Of a DNA stretch of 46,656 nucleotides, positions 28,280 through 36,409 are shown in pieces. Made by a program: the position numbers and the translations under genes. Source of the DNA: Pseudomonadota bacterium. Its GTDB lineage: Bacteria; Desulfobacterota; Desulfovibrionia; Desulfovibrionales; Desulfovibrionaceae. Under the pieces are notes generated by a model, which saw only the letters and a list, made by a program, of their open reading frames with translations, ran no database searches and was not told the DNA's origin. Location: positions 1-46,656 of the forward strand of contig JAEYDL010000038.1 of the NCBI GenBank assembly GCA_023403845.1, in the 5' to 3' direction. Positions within the stretch are counted from its first letter, which is position 1. Every line of letters begins with the position of its first letter.

Positions 28280-29433
28280 GCGCTTCTTCCACAGGCGTAA
28301 GCCGTATCCATCGGCTCCCAGCATTTGCATACGGGCTGATAGCCTTGCGCCCGGATGGCCGCCATCATCTCGTCCACGTTGCGTCCGTCGGCTATTTCAA
28401 ACTGGGCCGTATCGCCTTCCTCCTCGGCGGAGGCGTGTCCGCCCACTGCCGTGGAGACGCCCGCCGAAATGCGAGTGACGCCCAGACCGATCAGTCTGTC
28501 GCGCAAAGCCGGTTTTTCGCGGGTGGACAACGTAATGCCCGCAGCAGGCAGGAACAGACGCAACGCCTGAATATACTGCACAAGATCACGATCCGTAACT
28601 TCATGCACGTCGTTGAACACGCCTTCGTGGGGACGCATGCGCGGCGTGGAGACGGCGATATCCACGCCGGGGTAGGTCCGCTCGATCCAGTCCGCATGCA
28701 GTCCGGTATAGAATGCGTCGCGTCGCCATTCATCAAGCCCCAGCAAGGCCCCTACATTCACCGTGCGCATTCCCGCCTGCGCGGCCCGATCCGGAGCGTT
28801 CAGCCTGAACAGATAATCGCGCTTGGGTCCTGCAGGGTGCAGCTTCGGGTACAGTTCCGCGTTGTAGGTTTCCTGAAACATGGTGAAGGCGTCCACGCCC
28901 GCCTCCACAAGCAGACGGTATTCCTCTACGGTCATGGAGTAGACTTCCACGCCGATGCTTGGGAACAAAGGGCGCAGCCGGCGCGCGGCCTCGGCGATGT
29001 AGTCGGGGCCAGTCTTTGCGGGCGCGTCACCGGTAAGCAGCAGAATGTTGCGCAGTCCTGTCGCGGCGATGGCCCGGCCTTCTGCCTCCACCTCATCCAT
29101 GCCGAGCATGGAGCGATGAATCCGGTTTCTGGTGTTGAATCCGCAGTAGACACACTGGTTGGTACAGAAATTGGCAAGGTACAGCGGCGTGAAAAGCTGC
29201 ATGGCCCGCCCAAAATGCCGGATGGAAACCTCGCGGGCCAACCGGGCCATGCGCTCCAGATACGGCGTCGCGACAGGAGACAAAAGGGCCATAAAATCGT
29301 ACGGAGACAGGCGTCGTCCAGCCTCCGCCGCTTCCAGCGCCCGGACCACGTCGGTTTCGGAGCAGGAAACGATACCGGCAGACACCATCTCAAGAGGCCA
29401 CTCGGGCATGACGTCGGAGAACTGGCGACTCAT
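28276..29433 (-). CDS. thiH: 2-iminoacetate synthase ThiH
   Basis: ThiH is the radical SAM tyrosine lyase that yields dehydroglycine (2-iminoacetate) and p-cresol for thiazole formation in anaerobes. The 385-residue enzyme has the CxxxCxxC cluster at C90, C94 and C97 (NFCTNQCVYCGFN), the GDAPAKTG region and the C-terminal domain with CKCWEP. Use of ThiH in place of the oxygen-dependent glycine oxidase ThiO fits an anaerobic host. It overlaps thiG upstream and thiF downstream by 4 bases each, so all three are translationally coupled. Confidence 0.97.
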   Translation of the reverse strand: MSRQFSDVMPEWPLEMVSAGIVSCSETDVVRALEAAEAGRRLSPYDFMALLSPVATPYLERMARLAREVSIRHFGRAMQLFTPLYLANFCTNQCVYCGFNTRNRIHRSMLGMDEVEAEGRAIAATGLRNILLLTGDAPAKTGPDYIAEAARRLRPLFPSIGVEVYSMTVEEYRLLVEAGVDAFTMFQETYNAELYPKLHPAGPKRDYLFRLNAPDRAAQAGMRTVNVGALLGLDEWRRDAFYTGLHADWIERTYPGVDIAVSTPRMRPHEGVFNDVHEVTDRDLVQYIQALRLFLPAAGITLSTREKPALRDRLIGLGVTRISAGVSTAVGGHASAEEEGDTAQFEIADGRNVDEMMAAIRAQGYQPVCKCWEPMDTAYACGRSA

Positions 29434-30230
29434 TGTCCGGCCCCTTCCATCCCGTCAAGGAATCCCGTCAGCGGTGACGAGGCGGATGCTCCCCCCTGAA
29501 GCACGGGACCGGTCTTGGCCAGCCAGGCGCGGCGACCAGCCCGCACGGCCTCTCCGAAGGCGGCGGCCATGCCCACGGGATCTCCGGCCGTGGCAATGGC
29601 CGTATTGACCAGACAGGCGGCCGCGCCCATTTCCATGGCTTCGCAAGCCTGAGACGGCTTGCCGATACCGGCGTCCACCACAATGGGCAAGTCAATTTCC
29701 TCTATCAGGATGCGCACCATCTCCTTTGTCTGCAACCCGCGATTGGAACCGATGGGCGCGCCGAGAGGCATCACGGCGGCGGCCCCGGCATTGACCAGAT
29801 CGCGGGCCACATAGAGGTCGGGATTCATGTAGGGCAGCACGGTGAACCCCTCTCTGGCGAGAATCTCCGTGGCTCTGGCTGTTTCATATCCGTCCGGCAG
29901 CAGATGCCGCGCGTCGGAAATCACTTCGATCTTGATCCAGTCCCCGCAGCCGGCGGCCCGGGACAGTCGGGCGATGCGCACGGCCTCATCCGCCGTCCGC
30001 GCTCCGGACGTGTTGGGAAGAAGCCGCATGGAAGACGGAATATGGGAAAGCACGTTGTCCTTTCTGTTGCCGAGATCCACGCGCCGCAACGCTACGGTGA
30101 TCACTTCAGCGCCGGAAGCCTCGGCCACAGCCGGAATAAGGTCGTCGGAACCATATTTGCCGGTTCCGATAAAAAGACGGCTGGTCAGTTCCACGCCGCC
30201 GATACACAGACGATCAGAAGAAAAATCCAT
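29430..30230 (-). CDS. thiG: Thiazole synthase ThiG
   Basis: ThiG condenses deoxyxylulose 5-phosphate, 2-iminoacetate and ThiS-thiocarboxylate into the thiazole phosphate. The 266-residue TIM barrel starts with LCIGGVELTSRLFIGTGKY, carries the Schiff-base lysine K100 in DWIKIEVISD, and has PLGAPIGSNRG and VDAGIGKPSQACEAMEMG. GGAAGGA precedes the ATG. A 273-base gap without a gene separates it from thiS, unusual for this otherwise overlapping operon. Confidence 0.97.
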   Translation of the reverse strand: MDFSSDRLCIGGVELTSRLFIGTGKYGSDDLIPAVAEASGAEVITVALRRVDLGNRKDNVLSHIPSSMRLLPNTSGARTADEAVRIARLSRAAGCGDWIKIEVISDARHLLPDGYETARATEILAREGFTVLPYMNPDLYVARDLVNAGAAAVMPLGAPIGSNRGLQTKEMVRILIEEIDLPIVVDAGIGKPSQACEAMEMGAAACLVNTAIATAGDPVGMAAAFGEAVRAGRRAWLAKTGPVLQGGASASSPLTGFLDGMEGAGQ

Positions 30231-30503
30231 GATTGCATCCTTCCATGATACATCGACTCTGTTCGTTCAATTCCGCTTCCCGCCCCGGCGCCGCCGCATG
30301 CGACTCTTGCGGACTGGTTGCGATTCTGCCAGACGCCTCATCTTCATCCGGGAATGGGGCATCGGCATTTCCCAGGCTCATCCCTCACGGGAACGAACAC
30401 ATCACACTGCGGACCAAAAACGTCCGGAAATTACCGGATGCAGAATCGCTGCCGGCGATTGCCTGCCGCGTCCCCTTTCCGGCATGCGGGACTTTCCGAA
30501 GAA

Positions 30504-30704
30504 TCAGCCTCCGCCGACGAACTGGAGCAATTCAAGAACATCACCTTCTTCCAGAACCGTCGCGGCAAACTCCGCAGCCGGAACGATCTCCCGGTTGCGT
30601 TCCGCCACCAGTTTCTCCACCGGCAAATCGAGCTGACGGGCGAGATCCAGCAAGGTGGATGCCTCGGGACAGACCGTGTCGATGCCGTTGACCATGATAT
30701 GCAT
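30504..30704 (-). CDS. thiS: Sulfur carrier protein ThiS
   Basis: A 66-residue ubiquitin-like sulfur carrier for thiazole synthesis. It has the beta-grasp pattern (MHIMVNGIDTVCPEAST, VEKLVAERNREIVP) and ends in the required Gly-Gly (LLQFVGGG), with a third glycine before it. ATG at 30704 follows GGAGGA. It is the first gene behind the TPP riboswitch and its terminator. Confidence 0.93.
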   Translation of the reverse strand: MHIMVNGIDTVCPEASTLLDLARQLDLPVEKLVAERNREIVPAAEFAATVLEEGDVLELLQFVGGG

Positions 30705-30730
30705 GGCACTTCCTCCAGCGATACGGGAAA

Positions 30731-30761
30731 TAAAAAAACGCCTGTCGGGGAGACAGGCGTT
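30731..30761 (-). terminator. Riboswitch-controlled terminator before thiS
   Basis: AACGCCTGTC (30737-30746) pairs with GACAGGCGTT (30752-30761); on the minus strand seven U follow. Placed between aptamer and thiS, it is the likely expression platform (premature termination when TPP binds). Confidence 0.9.
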
Positions 30762-30775
30762 CAATACGCAATACG

Positions 30776-30861
30776 CACGCTTCCCTCCGGCAGGTTTCCC
30801 TGCATCAGGTTCCAAGGGTCTGGGACGAACCCACTCTCAGCCCTTGCGGACTCCCCTAGCG
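30776..30861 (-). ncRNA. TPP riboswitch (THI element)
   Basis: On the minus strand the conserved blocks appear in order: GGGGAGTCCGC, GGGCTGAGAGTGGG, ACCCTTGGAACCTGATGCAGG, and the closing GGAGGGAAGCG. CTGAGA and ACCTGATG are the thiamine pyrophosphate contact elements. It directly precedes an intrinsic terminator and thiS, and begins right at the predicted transcription start. Confidence 0.95.
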
Positions 30862-30867
30862 GAAACG

Positions 30868-30896
30868 ACTATAGCCATCCCCGGCCTCAAGCGCAA
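30868..30896 (-). promoter_or_regulatory. Sigma-70 promoter of the thi operon
   Basis: On the minus strand TTGCGC (30896-30891), a 17-bp spacer, and TATAGT (30873-30868). The predicted start near 30861 coincides with the first base of the riboswitch. Confidence 0.7.
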
Positions 30897-30910
30897 CCGG
30901 AGAAATCCAC

Positions 30911-30937
30911 GGGGCGGCGCGGCGTCCGCGCGGCCCC
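30911..30937 (-). terminator. GC hairpin after the nitroreductase gene
   Basis: GGGGC (30911-30915) with GCCCC (30933-30937) and GCGCGG (30917-30922) with CCGCGC (30926-30931). There is no U-tract, so efficiency is doubtful. Confidence 0.4.
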
Positions 30938-30944
30938 GGCAGAC

Positions 30945-31526
30945 TCACTTTCTGACGATGACCACTTCTTCAAGAGAACGTTTGGGCACATGATGCACCC
31001 CCTGTTCGTCCCGCCAGTACTTCACGGAGCCGTCAGCGGGCATGGACTCGATGCACCGCACCTCCTTCTCCATGCCCAGCGCGAGCACAAGCAGCGGAGC
31101 GACCCCGTCGGGCAGTTCGAGCATCCGGCCCACGTCACGCGGATTGAACGTCATGAAAATGCAGCAGCCGATTCCCCGACTCGCCGCGGCGAGCTGGATG
31201 GTCTGGGCCGCGATTCCCGCGTCGATGGAAGTCACCTGCTCGCGCTTGCCGGCCTCGCCAAGCAGAACAATGTAGCCGGCTGGACGCTCTCCCGCTTCCG
31301 GTCCGTCCCAGTCATGATAGTACCCGGCCCACTTCAAAAGCGGAAACAGGGCGGCGCAACCCTCCGGAGTCGCCACCACGGCATAGCGCAGCACCTGAGC
31401 GTTGCCCCCGTTAGGGGCCAGACGGGCGCAATCAACCAGCCAGTCAAGGCTTCCTGCCGGAAGCCCTTCCTCTTCCCTGAAGCGGCGACATGTCCGGGCC
31501 CTGAACGCAAGCTCGAAAAAATCCAT
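30945..31526 (-). CDS. Nitroreductase family protein
   Basis: A 193-residue FMN-dependent nitroreductase-fold protein. Visible family features are MDFFELAFRARTCRRF (the R-x-S/T-x-R-like FMN phosphate contact, here RARTCRRF), APNGGNAQVLRYAVV, and SIDAGIAAQTIQLAAASRGIGCCIFM. Substrates of this family are diverse (nitro compounds, quinones, flavins), so no specific reaction is assigned. ATG at 31526 follows AAGGAG. It is divergent from yqgF across about 150 bases. Confidence 0.9.
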   Translation of the reverse strand: MDFFELAFRARTCRRFREEEGLPAGSLDWLVDCARLAPNGGNAQVLRYAVVATPEGCAALFPLLKWAGYYHDWDGPEAGERPAGYIVLLGEAGKREQVTSIDAGIAAQTIQLAAASRGIGCCIFMTFNPRDVGRMLELPDGVAPLLVLALGMEKEVRCIESMPADGSVKYWRDEQGVHHVPKRSLEEVVIVRK

Positions 31527-31678
31527 ATAAACTCCTTGCCAAGACGGCCTGATTACGGAAAACACTCTTCTGCACAAACAAGATCATCCACGCGGAAAAC
31601 TCTAGCATCGACCGGAGCGAACCACAATCCGCCTTGCCTCGAACCCTCCGTCACGCTAGGATGAGCCGGGAGAACGAC

Positions 31679-32107
31679 ATGAAATACCTTGCCGTGGACT
31701 ACGGACAGAAACGAACGGGCATTGCCGTGTCGGATGCGGGAGGGCAAATGGCCTTCCCACGCAGGACCATCGTCATGAAAACGCGGGACGCTTTTTTTGC
31801 GGAACTGCTCGCGTTCATTGAAGAGGAAAGACCGGATGCGCTGGTGGTGGGGCTGCCCCTCGACCTCGACGGCACGGAAACCCTCACGACCCGACAGGTC
31901 CGCAACTTCATGGCCCGTCTGGCCAGACGCACCCCTCTGCCCATCTACGCCATGCCTGAAGCCCTCAGCAGCATGGAAGCTGAACTGGACCTGCGCGCAG
32001 CCGGACGCACGACCGCCGCATCCCGTCCGGTGCTCGATCAACAGGCGGCCGTGCGCATCCTTCAGTCTTTTCTTGATCAGCCGGAAAACCAACGGAAGCT
32101 GCAATGA
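31679..32107 (+). CDS. YqgF/RuvX family putative nuclease
   Basis: A 142-residue RNase H-fold protein of the YqgF (RuvX) family, implicated in 16S rRNA 5'-end maturation in other bacteria. The first strand holds the catalytic aspartate (MKYLAVDYGQKRTGIAVSD), followed by LVVGLPLDLDGTET. The usual DERLTS block is altered to MPEALSS, so the second acidic position is kept as glutamate only. ATG at 31679 follows GGGAG. Its stop overlaps the mltG start by ATGA, a common YqgF-MltG pairing. Confidence 0.93.
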   Translation: MKYLAVDYGQKRTGIAVSDAGGQMAFPRRTIVMKTRDAFFAELLAFIEEERPDALVVGLPLDLDGTETLTTRQVRNFMARLARRTPLPIYAMPEALSSMEAELDLRAAGRTTAASRPVLDQQAAVRILQSFLDQPENQRKLQ

Positions 32108-33372
32108 CTCCAGAAAACGATCTGCCCAAGCGGACCGATCCCGTCGCATCCAATCTCCCCGAACATGGAAAAGAGATGCCGGAAGAACATCCCGTTTCCA
32201 CGGAAACAGCCCGCTCCTCCCCCGACGCGGACGGCGCAACGAACTCCGGACCTGCCGGGACAAACGAACCGGAATCCCCTCTCCCAGGGGATTCCGACCA
32301 TCTGAAAAAAAATTTTCGCTGGGGCCGCCTGCTGCTGATCATCCTGCTCATCCTCCTTACAGCCTGCGGTACCGCAGGCTGGTTGATCCACGACTTTCTG
32401 CACTCTCCCGGAACGGACCCTGTCGCCAGCCCGGCCCATGATGTGGAAGTCACCATCAGCCCCGGCACCTCCTTCACCGCACTGGCCGAGGAACTGGAAC
32501 GCCTCGGAGCCGCAAGCGACGCCGACAAATTCGTTCTGCTCGCACGCTGGAAAAAGGTTTCCGGCAAGCTCAGAAGCGGACGCTTCCGCGTCAATACCGG
32601 CTGGATTCCGGAACAGGTGCTTGACCAGCTCATCAACGGTTCGCCCGTGCTTGAAAGAGTGACCATCCCCGAGGGCCTCACCTGGTGGGAAACGGGGAGG
32701 CGTCTGGAAGCGGCGGGCATGCTGCGCTATGAAGACTTCAAAAAACTTGTTTTCGATCCCCAGTTTCTGCGCCATTGGGGCATTCCCTTCGACAGCGCCG
32801 AAGGCTTCCTCTATCCCGATACCTACCTGCTCATGCGGCCTCTGGAGCTGAACGAGGCCACGGCACGAACAGTCGTGGGAAGACTGATCGACACCTTCTG
32901 GCGGCGAACGGCCCCGCTCTGGTCCGATGGGAAACGTCCCGGTCCCGGAAAGGCCGACGAGGTGCGCAAGCTCGTCATTCTGGCGTCCATCGTGGAGAAG
33001 GAAACCTCAGTTCCCGCGGAACGCGCCACGGTAGCCGGAGTGTACGCCAACCGGCTGCGACTGGGCATGCTGCTTCAGGCTGACCCGACCACGGCCTACG
33101 GCGTCGGGGAAGGCTTCGACGGCAACCTGAAACGCAGACATCTTGACGACCCGAACAACATTTACAATACCTATAAACGGCCCGGTCTTCCCCCCGGTCC
33201 GATCTGCTCTCCAGGTCTGGCCTGCCTGCGCGCGGCCGCCAGCCCGGAACAGCACAGGTATCTCTACTTCGTCGCCAGAGGAGAAGGCGGCGCGCATGTT
33301 TTCAGCACCAATCTTGCGGATCATAACCGCGCAGTCCGCAGTTATGTCAACAAGATCCGAAGCCGGAAATAA
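32104..33372 (+). CDS. mltG: Endolytic murein transglycosylase MltG
   Basis: MltG cleaves nascent glycan strands at the inner membrane and sets their length. The 422-residue protein has a long cytosolic Ser/Pro/Glu-rich N-terminus (about 75 residues), one membrane segment (LLLIILLILLTACGTAGWLI), a LysM-like subdomain and the YceG catalytic domain: EGFLYPDTYLL, ILASIVEKETSVPAER with the catalytic glutamate E298, LQADPTTAYG and PPGPICSPGLACL. It is translationally coupled to yqgF and ends in a strong terminator. Confidence 0.96.
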   Translation: MTPENDLPKRTDPVASNLPEHGKEMPEEHPVSTETARSSPDADGATNSGPAGTNEPESPLPGDSDHLKKNFRWGRLLLIILLILLTACGTAGWLIHDFLHSPGTDPVASPAHDVEVTISPGTSFTALAEELERLGAASDADKFVLLARWKKVSGKLRSGRFRVNTGWIPEQVLDQLINGSPVLERVTIPEGLTWWETGRRLEAAGMLRYEDFKKLVFDPQFLRHWGIPFDSAEGFLYPDTYLLMRPLELNEATARTVVGRLIDTFWRRTAPLWSDGKRPGPGKADEVRKLVILASIVEKETSVPAERATVAGVYANRLRLGMLLQADPTTAYGVGEGFDGNLKRRHLDDPNNIYNTYKRPGLPPGPICSPGLACLRAAASPEQHRYLYFVARGEGGAHVFSTNLADHNRAVRSYVNKIRSRK

Positions 33373-33431
33373 CTTCCGGAGGAATCTCCCCGCCGTCCGG
33401 TGAGCCAGCCGTGCAGCCCCTCAAGATCCGC

Positions 33432-33464
33432 AGCCTGCTTCCGTTCACGGAAGCAGGCTTTCTC
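33432..33464 (+). terminator. Intrinsic terminator of yqgF-mltG
   Basis: AGCCTGCTTCCG (33432-33443) pairs with CGGAAGCAGGCT (33448-33459), loop TTCA, then TTCTC. Confidence 0.9.
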
Positions 33465-33635
33465 ATGCAAGTCCGCCATCTCCCGCGATCCAGTCAGTGG
33501 GCACAGCACATGATCCTGTTGTTCTTCCCCATATGATCGGCAATCTGAAATTTCAACCCTGACAGGGCCATTAAAGGCCTATTTTGAACAATTCCACGCA
33601 AATAAGATTTTATTCCCAAAATTGTTCCTTTAGAC

Positions 33636-33665
33636 TTGACTGTCTTATATAAGACATATTATATA
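33636..33665 (+). promoter_or_regulatory. Sigma-70-like promoter with palindromic operator
   Basis: TTGACT (33636-33641) and TTATAT or TATATA (33659-33665) at 17-18 bp spacing. The spacer is almost filled by a perfect palindrome TGTCTTATATAAGACA (33641-33656), a layout typical of a repressor operator. The first gene downstream, the short-chain dehydrogenase, is 660 bases away. Confidence 0.5.
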
Positions 33666-33762
33666 TAAATTATCAACCATCCTTTATCTGATGGTTCGAG
33701 CAGCATTCTCGGTTTCACTCAAAAACGCATCTCGCCTTATCGGGTTTGACGGCACACGCCAC

Positions 33763-33772
33763 AGACATGTCT
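33763..33772. promoter_or_regulatory. Fourth copy of the AGACATGTCT palindrome
   Basis: AGACATGTCT, identical to the core of the sites at 9160, 11841 and 11855. I find no good sigma-54 promoter within 250 bp on the right, so any link to the activator at 7140-9083 is tentative. Confidence 0.45.
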
Positions 33773-33844
33773 TCCCTTCTTGACCCGAACCAACGTCCAT
33801 GCTCGCGCCTGACGCGAAGGACCGGTTCCTCCCGCTGGAGACAG

Positions 33845-34327
<483 letters not shown>

Positions 34328-35095
34328 ATGAAGATCACGTCACTGTTTGACATTACGGGGAAAACGGCGCTGGTGACCGGAGGCAATTCCGGTATCGGCG
34401 AGGCCATGGGTCGAGCGCTGGGACTGGCGGGCGCGCATGTCGTCCTCGTTGCCCGGCGAGAGGACGCTCTGACCCAATCCGTGGAAGCCATGCGCCGGGA
34501 AGGTATCCGGGCCGACTTTCTCGCCTGTGACCTTTCCACGCCGGAAAAGGCTCTGCATTGCGGCAAAACGGCGCTGAACCAGTTCGGCAACGTGGACATT
34601 CTCATCAATGCCGCCGGTGTCAATCTGCGTCAGCCGTTCATGGACATCACGCCAGAAAGCTGGGGCACGCAGATCGCCCTGCATCTGTCGGCCCCGTTCT
34701 TCCTGACGCAGGCTCTTGCTCCGGCCATGGCGGAACGCGGCTGGGGCCGCATCATCAATATCGCCTCTCTGCAATCCTTCCGCGCCTTCGCCAACAGCGC
34801 CCCCTACGGTGCGGGCAAGGGAGGAATCGTGCAGCTGACCCGCGCCATTGCGCAGGAATGGTCTGCCCGGGGCATCACCTGCAACGCCATAGGCCCCGGC
34901 TTCTTCCCCACCGCCCTTACCAGGCCTGTCTTTTCCAATCCCGAACTCGCGAAGCACAACGCCGGCCAGACCTGTATCGGACGCAACGGAGATTTGGAAG
35001 ATCTCTATGGATGCACAATCTTTCTCGCCAGCCAGGCATCCGCCTACATTACCGGCCAGACGATCATGGTGGACGGAGGGTTTACTGCCCGCTAA
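34328..35095 (+). CDS. Short-chain dehydrogenase/reductase, HpsO-like candidate
   Basis: A 255-residue classical SDR. NAD(P)-binding TGGNSGIG (17-24), NAAG in LINAAGVNL, catalytic S147, Y160 and K164 (SAPYGAGKGG), and the C-terminal ITGQTIMVDGGF are present. Similarity in style is to gluconate 5-dehydrogenase-like enzymes that oxidise a secondary alcohol. ATG at 34328 follows AAGGAGA. It heads a cluster with a zinc alcohol dehydrogenase, an ABC importer and a HisD-type enzyme. In known DHPS pathways a dehydrogenase pair acts at C2 of DHPS; this gene is a candidate for one of them. That assignment is inference from context. Confidence 0.9.
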   Translation: MKITSLFDITGKTALVTGGNSGIGEAMGRALGLAGAHVVLVARREDALTQSVEAMRREGIRADFLACDLSTPEKALHCGKTALNQFGNVDILINAAGVNLRQPFMDITPESWGTQIALHLSAPFFLTQALAPAMAERGWGRIINIASLQSFRAFANSAPYGAGKGGIVQLTRAIAQEWSARGITCNAIGPGFFPTALTRPVFSNPELAKHNAGQTCIGRNGDLEDLYGCTIFLASQASAYITGQTIMVDGGFTAR

Positions 35096-35144
35096 CGCCT
35101 CCGCCCTGCGACGCGCCCGGGGGAATGGACGGCATGCGAAGGCG

Positions 35145-35176
35145 TCCAGGAAAGAACTTTCCTGGAGAGCTTTCAT
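35145..35176 (+). terminator. Possible terminator after the SDR gene
   Basis: TCCAGGAAAG (35145-35154) pairs with CTTTCCTGGA (35157-35166), followed by GAGCTTTC. The U-tract is weak, so read-through into the next gene is likely. Confidence 0.45.
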
Positions 35177-35216
35177 CCACTGTGCCCCGCCTCAGTTCAG
35201 CGATCGCGTCAATATT

Positions 35217-35228
35217 ACATAATTATGT
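35217..35228. promoter_or_regulatory. AT-rich palindrome before the zinc dehydrogenase
   Basis: ACATAATTATGT is a perfect 12-bp palindrome inside the AT-rich 35205-35255 stretch, which probably holds a promoter for the downstream genes. The binding protein is unknown. Confidence 0.35.
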
Positions 35229-35310
35229 GAAAACATAGTTGAATTTATTCACTTCACCGCGCACTCAACCGGAGCAGAAGTTCTGCCCGCACGCAACAGG
35301 AGGCCGTTTG

Positions 35311-36312
35311 ATGAAAGCTCTGGTCTATACGAAGCCCGATGAAATTCAACTGCAGGATTATCCGGATCCGGTTCTGAAACCAGGTGAAGTCATCATCAAA
35401 ATCAAGGCTTCCGGTATCTGCGGCTCGGACATGCATGCCTATCACGGGCATGATCCCCGCCGTAATCCCGGTCTGGTCATGGGACATGAGCTGTCCGGCG
35501 AAATCTGGAAAAGCGATTCCCCCCTGTATGGGGTCGGCCAAAAGGTGACTGCGAATCCCCTGATTACCTGCGGCCACTGTTACTTCTGCCGTAACGGTCG
35601 GGACAATCTGTGCGAAAACCGCAGCATGGTGGGCATGAGCCGCCCCGGCGCATACGCCCAGTTCATGTCCATCCCGGCATCGTCGGTTATTCCCATCCCG
35701 CAAGACATGCCCCACGAGGTGGGCGTGCTCGCCGAACCCGCCGCAACAGTGCTGCACGCACTGAACATTTCCATGCCGCGACTGGCGCGTCCTGTACAGG
35801 AACAAAAGGTTCTCGTCATCGGCGGCGGGGCCATCGGTCTGCTCATGACCCTGCTCCTGCAGTCCCGCGGCGTCCGGCATATCGACATGGCCGAAACCAA
35901 TCCTCTCCGCCGTGCATCCTGCGCGGAACACACCCGGGCCCGGGTCTTCGACCCCGCGACGGCTCCTCCGGCAGAATCGGACTACGGCTATGTGGTGGAT
36001 GCCGTGGGCCGCAAGGCGACCCGGGACATGGCCGTTCACGCCCTGCGCCCCGGAGGAGTTCTCATGCACATGGGGCTTCAGGACTGGGGCACTGAAGTGG
36101 ACATGCGCAAAATCACCCTCGCGGAACTGGTGGTGCTCGGCACCTACACCTATACCTACGCCGATATGCAGGCCACGGTCGCGGCCCTGCACGACAACGT
36201 GTTCGGCGACCTGAGCTGGGTGGAATACCGCAGCCTCGAAGAAGGCGCGGAAGCCTTCCAGATTCTCGCCCGACAGGAAACGCAATCCGCAAAAATCGTC
36301 CTCATACCATAG
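35311..36312 (+). CDS. Zinc-dependent alcohol dehydrogenase, HpsP-like candidate
   Basis: A 333-residue medium-chain dehydrogenase. Catalytic zinc ligands C37, H59 and E60 (SGICGSD, MGHELSG) and structural zinc cysteines C87, C90, C93 and C101 (CGHCYFCRNGRDNLC) are intact; the Rossmann motif is VIGGGAIGLL. It belongs to the threonine/sorbitol dehydrogenase branch, which oxidises secondary alcohols of polyols. ATG at 35311 follows GGAGG. With the SDR upstream it could interconvert stereoisomers of a diol through a keto intermediate, as proposed for HpsO/HpsP in DHPS degraders. Substrate is inferred. Confidence 0.92.
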   Translation: MKALVYTKPDEIQLQDYPDPVLKPGEVIIKIKASGICGSDMHAYHGHDPRRNPGLVMGHELSGEIWKSDSPLYGVGQKVTANPLITCGHCYFCRNGRDNLCENRSMVGMSRPGAYAQFMSIPASSVIPIPQDMPHEVGVLAEPAATVLHALNISMPRLARPVQEQKVLVIGGGAIGLLMTLLLQSRGVRHIDMAETNPLRRASCAEHTRARVFDPATAPPAESDYGYVVDAVGRKATRDMAVHALRPGGVLMHMGLQDWGTEVDMRKITLAELVVLGTYTYTYADMQATVAALHDNVFGDLSWVEYRSLEEGAEAFQILARQETQSAKIVLIP

Positions 36313-36409
36313 CCGCCCGCCGGAAGATGCGGTTTCGCGACCTCTTCCGACGTCCGGACAACAAACGACTGAGGCCCCCTCGCAGCCAACCATAAACCAG
36401 GAGAGCCTT

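Noticed and set aside
31488..31495. GACATGTC inside the nitroreductase gene
   Set aside because: Lacks the outer A/T of the AGACATGTCT motif and lies in coding sequence.
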